A stretch of 5,139 bases of DNA, from contig JAFAQJ010000025.1 of NCBI GenBank assembly GCA_019246455.1, positions 1 through 5,139 of the forward strand, written 5' to 3'. The position numbers and the translations under genes are program-made. Source of the stretch: Pseudolabrys sp. (GTDB lineage Bacteria; Pseudomonadota; Alphaproteobacteria; Rhizobiales; Xanthobacteraceae). Within the stretch, counting starts at the first letter, position 1; every line of letters begins with the position of its first letter. The notes beneath the pieces were generated by a model, which saw only the letters and a program-made list of their open reading frames with translations, had not been told where the DNA came from and made no database searches. Shown here one piece after another: positions 1-4,115 of the stretch.

Positions 1-72
1 GCCGGAGTCACCTCCGCCGCGCACGCCGGTTCCCGTGGTCGACGATGGCGTGACCTGATGTTTCATCTGCAT
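1..72 (-). CDS. Possible 5' end of a minus-strand gene running off the left edge
   Basis: An open frame starts at the minus-strand ATG at 72 (a second in-frame ATG lies at 66) and stays open to the window edge, giving 24 residues that begin MQMKHQVTPSST and become Gly-rich. Too little is visible to name a product. The main support is outside the frame: a perfect EcfG-type promoter at 147-171 points this way and would give a 5' leader of about 65-70 bases. The Shine-Dalgarno match is poor; only an A-rich stretch precedes the ATG. The alternative is a plus-strand gene tail ending with TGA at 56-58, with a Pro-rich reading ending PVPVVDDGVT. The two readings share the same third codon positions, so codon bias cannot separate them. 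I lean to the minus reading because of the promoter and because no terminator follows position 58. Confidence 0.35.
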   Translation of the reverse strand, partial: MQMKHQVTPSSTTGTGVRGGGDSG

Positions 73-307
73 GGTTTTCTTGTGTTTAGCGCGCACACTG
101 TAAGCAAACGGCGACCGCGACCGAGGCCGCCGTCACCATCAGAATTAACGGTGCGCTGCAATGGGCGTTCCAGCGCCAGGAAATTCGCCATACCTCGGCC
201 AACACTCTGAACATGCGTTCAATAAATTGTTGGGAACGACCCCTCCGCGCGCGACTTGTTGTGTTCGACCGGTAACGCAAGCCGGCGGACACTCAGAGGA
301 GAGCAAG
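73..307. other. Intergenic region between the left-edge gene and the His-rich gene
   Basis: Apart from the minus-strand EcfG-type promoter at 147-171, this stretch holds only the ribosome binding site of the next gene (AGAGGAGAG at 295-303). The reading frames that cross it are arginine-rich and low in quality. A further GGAAC lies at 233-237 on the plus strand, but no GTT follows at the right spacing. I could not identify a plus-strand promoter with any confidence. Confidence 0.5.
147..171 (-). promoter_or_regulatory. EcfG-type (general stress response) promoter, reading leftward
   Basis: On the minus strand the sequence reads GGAAC (171-167), a 16-base spacer, then CGTT (150-147). This matches the known EcfG/SigT/RpoE2 pattern of alphaproteobacteria (GGAAC, 16-17 bases, cGTT) at every defined base. 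Transcription would start near 140 and run toward the left edge, into the possible gene at 1-72. The match is seen directly; activity is inferred. Confidence 0.6.
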
Positions 308-508
308 ATGCGTACATTCGTTCTGGCGCTCGGCGCCATCGCAATGATCGGGTTCGCCATTCCCGCGGTGAGCGTGGCGAATGCGCAGGATACCAAAGTC
401 GTCATCAAGAGCGGCCACCACGATCGCGGTTTGCATCGCGGCTGGTATCGCGGCCATCACTATGGCTGGCGTCACCACCATCGCACCGTCGTGATCCGTC
501 GCGACTAA
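308..508 (+). CDS. Small secreted His/Arg-rich protein, unknown function
   Basis: The 66-residue product starts at the ATG at 308. AGGAG at 297-301 lies six bases upstream, so this start is much better supported than the in-frame ATG at 161. Residues 1-26 form a clear Sec signal peptide: Arg at position 2, a hydrophobic core and an A-N-A cleavage site before Gln27. The mature part is only about 40 residues. It has eight histidines, including HH, HH and HHH clusters, many Arg, and aromatic Trp/Tyr/Gly steps (RGWYRGHHYGW), and it carries a similar VVIK/VVIR element near each end. Metal or polyanion binding in the periplasm is an inference from composition only. Small exported proteins of this style are common in Bradyrhizobium-like genomes and mostly lack assigned roles. 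The gene is monocistronic and is followed at once by a strong terminator. Confidence 0.8.
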   Translation: MRTFVLALGAIAMIGFAIPAVSVANAQDTKVVIKSGHHDRGLHRGWYRGHHYGWRHHHRTVVIRRD

Positions 509-526
509 CTCGCTCGCGGTAATGCG

Positions 527-565
527 AAAGGAAGTCCTGCGTCGCAAGACGCAGGGCTTCCTTTT
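527..565 (+). terminator. Intrinsic terminator between convergent genes
   Basis: GGAAGTCCTGCGTC (530-543), loop GCAA, and GACGCAGGGCTTCC (548-561) form a 14-pair stem containing one G-U pair. TTTT follows at 562-565 and pairs outward with AAAG. It ends the His-rich gene at 308-508. Read on the minus strand, the same stem is followed by only a short TTTC, so it may be a weaker stop for the convergent gene that ends at 571. Confidence 0.85.
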
Positions 566-570
566 GCGCG

Positions 571-972
571 CTATTGCTGATTGGGCGCCGTGCCGGAGGT
601 CGAGGTCGGGTTAGGCGTCGCCGGCTGCGCTTGCAGTTGCTGACCCTGCGGGGCCTGAGCGGCCTGGTTCTGCTGTTGCCGTTGCGCGGCGCCGGCGGCT
701 TGGTCGGGTTGCGCCGAGGTCTGCTTCTCGGGTGTCGTGCCCTCCTGATGCGCCGCTTGGGTCGGCGGCGTCTCTTTCCCGGTCAGTGTAAAGGCGCCGA
801 CCACAACGATCGCGAACAGACCCAGCCCGACAAACAGCGCACTGATCGGCATCCAGGCCGGTATGCCGGTATCGAGCGGGCGCACCACCGGGAGCGGCGG
901 CGCGTCGATAACAGGCTTGCCTTCCTGCGGCCGCGGCTCATCGAAATACGGATTGATGTTGGAGTCACTCAT
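571..972 (-). CDS. Single-pass membrane protein with Gln/Ala/Pro-rich tail, unknown function
   Basis: The product has 133 residues starting at the ATG at 972. GAGGA at 978-982 lies five bases upstream and excludes the longer in-frame start at 1041, which would add a non-hydrophobic arginine-containing leader. Residues 1-41 are polar and proline-rich (NPYFDEPRPQ near the start). Residues 42-64 are one strong membrane helix. Residues 67-133 are low complexity, built from Gln, Ala, Pro, Thr and Asn, and contain no charged domain that I recognise. The likely orientation puts the short N-terminus in the cytoplasm and the disordered tail in the periplasm, but Pro-rich N-terminal regions make this uncertain. 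Upstream, at 1010-1035, is a perfect EcfG-type promoter, so the gene is probably a member of the general stress regulon. It converges on the His-rich gene across a shared terminator region. Confidence 0.8.
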   Translation of the reverse strand: MSDSNINPYFDEPRPQEGKPVIDAPPLPVVRPLDTGIPAWMPISALFVGLGLFAIVVVGAFTLTGKETPPTQAAHQEGTTPEKQTSAQPDQAAGAAQRQQQNQAAQAPQGQQLQAQPATPNPTSTSGTAPNQQ

Positions 973-1009
973 CGCATTCCTCGCGGCTTTCTTGTTGTTG
1001 TGTTCGATG

Positions 1010-1035
1010 AACGCGCGGCACCGCGGCGACGTTCC
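1010..1035 (-). promoter_or_regulatory. EcfG-type (general stress response) promoter for the membrane protein gene
   Basis: The minus strand reads GGAAC (1035-1031), a 17-base spacer, then CGTT (1013-1010). Every defined base matches the EcfG consensus. The predicted start near 1003 gives a leader of about 30 bases before the ATG at 972, with the GAGGA ribosome binding site inside it. The layout of promoter, leader, ribosome binding site and start codon is coherent, which makes a chance match unlikely. Confidence 0.75.
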
Positions 1036-1132
1036 GCGCATTCGGAACTCTGCCGTGAATTTGCGTCAAAGACGCCACGTTGCGGAACTACGCCCGCGGG
1101 AACCAAACCGCCATCGGGAAGCTTGATGGCAC

Positions 1133-1543
1133 ATGCAAGTCAGCCGCAGCCAAGGCCAAAGTCCCGGACTTGGCGGTTCCCTTCTTCTGTACGGCGTCGC
1201 GATTTGCGGCGCGTTGTTGCTGGTCATGTTGCCGGTGTTGATGGCGAACAGCGGCTCGCGCTTTGCCAATCCCGGCGTCGCGGCTTATCAGCCGCCCGCC
1301 GGCGCATCGCTGATCCGCGCGCGCGATCCGAACGAGCCGCACCTTGCGATGCTCAAACACGAGCCGATCATCGATAGCAATCAGCTCGCCGCGCTCAACG
1401 CCAAGTCCAATAACAAAACGAAGGTCGCCGAGCGTCCCGCGACGCGCACGATCAATCGCGCTGCGCTACGCGCCCATGCCGAAGCGCCAATCGCAGACAT
1501 GAGCGAGCCGCCCCGACGCGGCGGATTCTTCGGACTGTTCTGA
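1133..1543 (+). CDS. Single-pass membrane protein, unknown function
   Basis: The product has 136 residues. The start at 1133 is the only in-frame ATG before the membrane segment. A modest GGGAAG lies about a dozen bases upstream, so the start is reasonable but not strongly marked. Residues 1-15 are polar and Gly/Ser-rich, and residues 16-38 form one hydrophobic helix with a single Cys25. The remaining 98 residues are soluble, Ala/Arg/Asn-rich and probably largely unstructured; they end with an unusual Arg-Arg-Gly-Gly then Phe-Phe-Gly-Leu-Phe hydrophobic tip. I do not recognise the family. It is divergent from the gene at 571-972 across about 160 bases. The exported protein at 1620 follows 76 bases later on the same strand, so the two may share a transcript. 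Confidence 0.75.
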   Translation: MQVSRSQGQSPGLGGSLLLYGVAICGALLLVMLPVLMANSGSRFANPGVAAYQPPAGASLIRARDPNEPHLAMLKHEPIIDSNQLAALNAKSNNKTKVAERPATRTINRAALRAHAEAPIADMSEPPRRGGFFGLF

Positions 1544-1556
1544 ACCCCACATAGCG

Positions 1557-1599
1557 TCACGCCGCCGTGATGCAACCGCGGTCTCGCGGCGACGGTTGC
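1557..1599. repeat. Two inverted repeats in the 1544-1619 gap
   Basis: TCACG/CGTGA (1557-1561 and 1566-1570) and GCAACCG/CGGTTGC (1572-1578 and 1593-1599) can form hairpins. The inner CCGCG/CGCGG (1576-1580 and 1585-1589) is an alternative stem for the second repeat. No T-run follows, so this is not a standard intrinsic terminator. It may shape the leader of the next gene or stabilise a processed transcript end, or it may mean nothing in such GC-rich DNA. Confidence 0.35.
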
Positions 1600-1619
1600 T
1601 GTGCCAGAGGAGATCGCCA

Positions 1620-2012
1620 ATGAAATTATCGAGGGTTGTTCCGATCTGCATTGCGGTGACGCTGTCCAGTTCGGCGGTGGCATTGGCCGAGGACAGCGAC
1701 ACCCCCGTGATCGGCAGCGGGATCATCTGCAACACCAGCGATCAAATCGCGCGGCTTGCCAATTTGATGGACACCAGTGATCCGCGCGAGGCGATGCTCG
1801 TCGTCAATCGCGAAGCATCTGATCCGACCGCCTGCGGTGCTGCGGTCGTCGCGTTCCAGCCTGGCAAAAAAGTCGGCGACATCCACAGCAAGGACGGCAC
1901 GCTCGAGATCCGTGAGATCACCATCATCGCCGCAGCGGCGAAGGATGGATGGCACAAAGTCGACCCGCAAACGCAGTTCACTATGCTGCGTCCAGAGGGC
2001 CTCGAAATTTAG
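1620..2012 (+). CDS. Exported protein with two cysteines, unknown function
   Basis: The product has 130 residues. The ATG at 1620 is chosen over the in-frame ATG at 1596 because AGAGGAGA (1606-1613) stands seven bases before it and because the protein then opens with a textbook signal peptide: M-K-L-S-R, a hydrophobic core over residues 6-22, and an A-L-A cleavage site after residue 23. The mature protein of 107 residues has two cysteines, Cys37 in GSGIICN and Cys72 in TACGAAVV, which could form a disulfide in the periplasm. The segment after Cys37 (DQIARLANLMD) looks helical and the rest is mixed alpha/beta. Proteins of this general look are found in Bradyrhizobium-like genomes as uncharacterised exported proteins, and I cannot assign a role. 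A strong bidirectional terminator closes the gene. Confidence 0.85.
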   Translation: MKLSRVVPICIAVTLSSSAVALAEDSDTPVIGSGIICNTSDQIARLANLMDTSDPREAMLVVNREASDPTACGAAVVAFQPGKKVGDIHSKDGTLEIREITIIAAAAKDGWHKVDPQTQFTMLRPEGLEI

Positions 2013-2030
2013 GCGGCACCAATAAGAGAA

Positions 2031-2063
2031 AAAGCCCGGCATCGCTGCCGGGCTTTATTATTT
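2031..2063. terminator. Bidirectional intrinsic terminator between convergent genes
   Basis: AAAGCCCGGC (2031-2040), a six-base loop, and GCCGGGCTTT (2047-2056) form a perfect ten-pair stem. On the plus strand it runs into TTTATTATTT and ends the exported-protein gene. On the minus strand it runs into TTTTTCTCTT and ends carD, whose stop lies at 2082-2084. Both directions look functional. Confidence 0.9.
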
Positions 2064-2081
2064 GTCTTGAGAGCGTCCCTT

Positions 2082-2804
2082 TCAGGCCGCCTCGTCCTCG
2101 GCGGCTTCGTCGCCACTGGCCGCTTCATCCGCTGCTTCAGCCGGCTTCGGACCGCGGCGCGGACCCTTGGCGAGCGCCGCTTCGATCTCCTTGATCGCTT
2201 CGGTCTCGGTCACGCGCTGCACCGCCGCGATCTCGCGCGACAAGCGGTCGAGCGCCGCTTCGTAGAGCTGGCGTTCGGAATAGGACTGCTCGGGCTGCGT
2301 CTCGGAGCGATAGAGATCGCGCACGACCTCGGCAATCGCGACGATGTCGCCCGAATTGATCTTCGCTTCATATTCCTGCGCGCGACGCGACCACATGGTG
2401 CGCTTGATGCGGGCGCGGCCCTTGAGCGTCTCGAGCGCGCGCTTGACCAGCGGCGCCTCGGCGAGCTTGCGCATGCCGACAGAGACGATCTTGGCGGTCG
2501 GAACCCGCAGCGTCATTTTGTCCTTGATGAAGTTGATGACGAAGAGTTCCAGCTTCGCCCCGGCAACTTCCTGTTCCTCGATCGCCAGAATCTGGCCGAC
2601 ACCGTGGGCGGGATAGACGATGAACTCGTTGACTTTGAAGCCCTGTCTTTGGGTGGTCTTCTTTTGGGCAGTCATTCCAGAAATGGCTCCTTCACCGGCG
2701 CCCTTCTTGGGGCCGGCCTTGGCTACGGGAGCCGAACGGGCATTGCCGCGTGCGGCCTGCGAGGTCCGCCGCACCGCGGCAGATTTCTTGGTTCCACGGC
2801 CCAT
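2082..2804 (-). CDS. carD: CarD/CdnL family RNA-polymerase-binding transcription regulator
   Basis: CarD/CdnL proteins bind the RNA polymerase beta subunit and stabilise open complexes, notably at rRNA and growth-related promoters. With a start at the ATG at 2804 the product has 240 residues. Residues 1-43 are a Lys/Arg/Ala-rich extension. The polymerase-interacting domain covers about 54-110 (YPAHGVGQ at 64-71). The helical DNA-binding part follows with RTMWSRRAQEY, whose Trp138 corresponds to the minor-groove wedge residue of mycobacterial CarD, then INSGDIVAIAEVVRDLYRSE and an acidic Ala/Glu tail. The start is uncertain. ATG 2675 has the best ribosome binding site (GAAGGAG, 11 bases away) and gives the usual 197-residue protein. 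ATG 2804 has AAAGGG upstream. GTG 2849 would extend the basic region further. The frame is open to 2939, but that part overlaps a terminator and is not credible as protein. Confidence 0.95.
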   Translation of the reverse strand: MGRGTKKSAAVRRTSQAARGNARSAPVAKAGPKKGAGEGAISGMTAQKKTTQRQGFKVNEFIVYPAHGVGQILAIEEQEVAGAKLELFVINFIKDKMTLRVPTAKIVSVGMRKLAEAPLVKRALETLKGRARIKRTMWSRRAQEYEAKINSGDIVAIAEVVRDLYRSETQPEQSYSERQLYEAALDRLSREIAAVQRVTETEAIKEIEAALAKGPRRGPKPAEAADEAASGDEAAEDEAA

Positions 2805-2897
2805 GCCGTCGGACCCTTTCTTCGACTTGTGATGCGCTTTACCTGCCACTGCTCGACGCGTGGATGACACGCCCTCTACTGACCCTGAAAACCGCCG

Positions 2898-2923
2898 AAA
2901 AAATAAGCTCCCGACGCGGGAGC
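2898..2923 (-). terminator. Intrinsic terminator in the carD leader (attenuator or fdxA terminator)
   Basis: On the minus strand GCTCCCG (2923-2917), loop CGT and CGGGAGC (2913-2907) form a perfect seven-pair stem followed by TTATTTTTT (2906-2898). It is directional, because the plus strand has no T-run after the stem. It lies downstream of the promoter at 2959-2986 and upstream of every plausible carD start, so it can act as an attenuator for carD, as the end of a roughly 55-base leader RNA, or as the distal terminator of the fdxA transcript. Confidence 0.85.
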
Positions 2924-2958
2924 AGCATATGGCGGTCATTTTTCATCGATTTGACGCC

Positions 2959-2986
2959 AATATATCACATTTTCCGCAAAAATCAA
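2959..2986 (-). promoter_or_regulatory. Sigma-70-type promoter with extended -10 upstream of carD
   Basis: The minus strand has TTGATT (2986-2981), a 16-base spacer, then TATATT (2964-2959), which is five of six to the -10 consensus. The -10 is preceded by TGA, making it an extended -10 (TG-n). It sits in the most AT-rich stretch of the window. The start is expected near 2952, which puts the terminator hairpin about 30 bases into the transcript. Confidence 0.6.
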
Positions 2987-3102
2987 CGATTTACGCGGAT
3001 TAAACTCGCATAACTGGGGTCAAGTTCGCGCAATTTTAGGTCATAGGTTAACGACGGGGGCGGCGCAGCATTCAAATCCTCGGTGCGCCAGTAGCAATTC
3101 CG

Positions 3103-3438
3103 TCAGTCACCCTCGCCGGGCTCGGGATCGAATAGGCTCTTCTTATCGGGCTTGCCTTCCCATTCCTTGGCATCGGCCGGCGGCTCACGTTTCACCGTGA
3201 TGTTGGGCCAGACCTTGGCGTATTCGGCATTGAGCGAAAGCCACTCCTCAAGCCCCGGCTCGGTATCCGGCTTGATCGCTTCGGCGGGGCACTCCGGTTC
3301 GCACACCCCACAGTCGATGCACTCGTCCGGGTGAATGACGAGCATGTTCTTGCCTTCGTAGAAGCAGTCCACCGGACACACTTCGACGCAATCCATGTAT
3401 TTGCACTTGATACAGTTCTCATTGACGACGTAGGTCAT
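3103..3438 (-). CDS. fdxA: Seven-iron (3Fe-4S/4Fe-4S) ferredoxin FdxA
   Basis: This 111-residue protein is a low-potential cytoplasmic electron carrier of the Azotobacter ferredoxin I type. By family comparison, Cys9, Cys17 and Cys50 hold the 3Fe-4S cluster, and Cys21, Cys40, Cys43 and Cys46 hold the 4Fe-4S cluster (second motif [11 protein letters not shown]). Cys12 and Cys25 are extra, as in other family members. The rest is the usual acidic C-terminal extension, with [17 protein letters not shown] in the middle and an Asp/Glu/Pro-rich end, and the length is normal for Rhizobiales FdxA. The start is the ATG at 3438 with GGAG six bases upstream. All ligands are intact. The redox partner is not shown by the neighbours. 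The gene lies between the Cys/His mini-protein and carD on the same strand, with gaps large enough for its own promoter. Confidence 0.96.
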   Translation of the reverse strand: MTYVVNENCIKCKYMDCVEVCPVDCFYEGKNMLVIHPDECIDCGVCEPECPAEAIKPDTEPGLEEWLSLNAEYAKVWPNITVKREPPADAKEWEGKPDKKSLFDPEPGEGD

Positions 3439-3586
3439 TCCCGGCTCCAGAGCCGTCCCGGCTCGAAAACGCTACGTAACCCGCGAAAACCTATGCGGCA
3501 AGGTGCGCCATGGGGCACAACTTGGACGCAACTTGAGCGCAATCTATCGGAAACCCGGCGAAAGACGCCTAATTCGGACCCGTCGG
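3439..3586 (-). promoter_or_regulatory. fdxA upstream region with possible operator repeats
   Basis: This 148-base gap holds a 16-base imperfect palindrome centred on CCATGG (3503-3518, 14 of 16 positions symmetric). It is followed directly by two tandem 11-base copies (AACTTGGACGC at 3519-3529 and AACTTGAGCGC at 3530-3540). Nearer the gene, GAGCCG-TCC-CGGCTC (3450-3464) forms a hairpin just upstream of the ribosome binding site. A weak promoter candidate (TTGCCG, 17 bases, TACGTA on the minus strand) is too poor to call. The repeats are seen directly; regulation is inferred. Confidence 0.35.
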
Positions 3587-3763
3587 CTACCCTTCGTCAG
3601 CCTTATTCTTGGCGGCGTGTTCCTCAGCAAGAGGCCTTGCGAGATGAATACGCCCGCAGGCCAGGCACTTGACGGTTTGGCTGTCGGTCGGAGCAGCATC
3701 GTCGGGCGCGAGACCCTGCACGGTCAGACCGGTGGTCGGACAGCGGTACAAAAAACCCTTCAT
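3587..3763 (-). CDS. 58-residue Cys/His mini-protein, possible zinc-binding, unknown function
   Basis: The ATG at 3763 gives MKGFLYRCPTTG and a 58-residue product; an in-frame GTG at 3787 would add eight residues but has no ribosome binding site. Cys8, Cys33, Cys36 and His40 (CLACGRIH) could together hold one zinc ion, as in short zinc-ribbon proteins, although a fourth cysteine is missing. The stretch between them is acidic and Pro/Ala-rich, and the C-terminus is charged. From memory, similar short proteins opening with MKGFLYRCP are frequent in Bradyrhizobium-like genomes and lack an assigned function. The gene lies 64 bases after the S4-domain gene on the same strand, so it may ride on the helicase-S4 transcript. 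No clear Shine-Dalgarno precedes the ATG, which lowers confidence in the exact start. Confidence 0.75.
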   Translation of the reverse strand: MKGFLYRCPTTGLTVQGLAPDDAAPTDSQTVKCLACGRIHLARPLAEEHAAKNKADEG

Positions 3764-3827
3764 ACCGGCCCGTAAACCGGCAGCCACGGTTGCGGCAATT
3801 ACGTAGTTTTACGGAGGCCGCCACCCG

Positions 3828-4115
3828 CTATTTAGCCTTCGCGCCGTCGACGACAGCGTAGGTGGCCTGCGCTTGCCGCGGACCGCCGCGCCGCTCGCAA
3901 AATGCCTCGACTGCAATAACGCGTACCGAACGGTCGAGCGCCAAAGTCACCACATCGCCGCGCCTGACCGCGAAGCTCGCCGCCGTGACGCGGCGGCTGT
4001 TGATTCGCACGTGGCCGGCCTCGACCAGCGCCGCCGCGGCGCTGCGCGTGCGCACCATGCGCGCATGCCACAACCATTTGTCGATGCGTTGCGAGAGCGG
4101 CGCTGTGTCGCTCAA
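3828..4115 (-). CDS. S4-domain RNA-binding protein, Hsp15 (HslR)-like
   Basis: The 95-residue protein carries one S4 RNA-binding fold over about residues 9-60, starting QRIDKWLWHARMVRTRS and continuing through LVEAGHVRINSRRV to RRGDVVTLA. RIDKWLWHAR is the hallmark of the Hsp15/YrfH group. In E. coli that protein binds free 50S subunits blocked with peptidyl-tRNA and helps recycle them. The C-terminus stops at about residue 95, which is short: E. coli Hsp15 and, as I recall them, rhizobial relatives are longer and end in a basic tail. The start is a TTG at 4115 that overlaps the upstream stop in TTGA, so translation is probably coupled to the helicase gene; AAGGCGG lies just upstream. No ATG is available before the S4 fold. 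The function is inferred from the family. Confidence 0.88.
   Translation of the reverse strand: MSDTAPLSQRIDKWLWHARMVRTRSAAAALVEAGHVRINSRRVTAASFAVRRGDVVTLALDRSVRVIAVEAFCERRGGPRQAQATYAVVDGAKAK

Larger units (their letters stand above)
2805..3102 (-). other. fdxA-carD intergenic/leader region
   Basis: About 300 bases separate the fdxA stop from the carD start chosen here. The part next to fdxA (about 2990-3102) contains no gene or clear hairpin terminator. The middle holds the extended -10 promoter (2959-2986) and then the directional terminator (2898-2923). The carD-proximal part (2805-2897) is open in the carD frame and may be partly translated from GTG 2849. A 35-codon minus-strand frame at 2839-2946 starts just inside the predicted transcript, spans the hairpin and overlaps that GTG. 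Its coding status is unproven. Confidence 0.6.

Noticed and set aside
2..58. Plus-strand gene tail ending PVPVVDDGVT
   Set aside because: Possible, but no terminator follows and an exact EcfG promoter points the opposite way. Recorded as the alternative to the minus-strand partial gene.
233..261. Plus-strand GGAAC as an EcfG promoter for the His-rich gene
   Set aside because: The nearest GTT lies 21 bases after GGAAC, against an allowed 16-17 bases before a cGTT box.
1044..1067. Plus-strand GGAAC followed by CGTC as an EcfG promoter for the gene at 1133
   Set aside because: The spacer is 15 bases and the second box is CGTC instead of CGTT, so it misses the consensus on both counts.
574..1377. 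Long plus-strand open frame of 267 codons
   Set aside because: Arginine- and leucine-rich shadow of the minus-strand membrane protein gene. It has no ribosome binding site and overlaps two better-supported genes and a promoter.
2067..2867. Plus-strand open frame of 266 codons opposite carD
   Set aside because: Antisense shadow of carD, which is identified beyond doubt on the minus strand.
2850..2939. N-terminal part of the longest carD reading (MTAICCSRVG start)
   Set aside because: It translates through a complete terminator hairpin and T-run, lacks a ribosome binding site and has no family resemblance.
3062..3089. GGCGCA/TGCGCC inverted repeat after fdxA as its terminator
   Set aside because: The loop is 16 bases and no T-run follows on the minus strand.
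3082..3510. GGTGCGCCA occurring on both sides of fdxA (3082-3090 and 3502-3510) as flanking repeats of a mobile cassette
   Set aside because: Only nine bases of GC-rich sequence, each copy is part of a different local inverted repeat, and fdxA is in its normal chromosomal neighbourhood.
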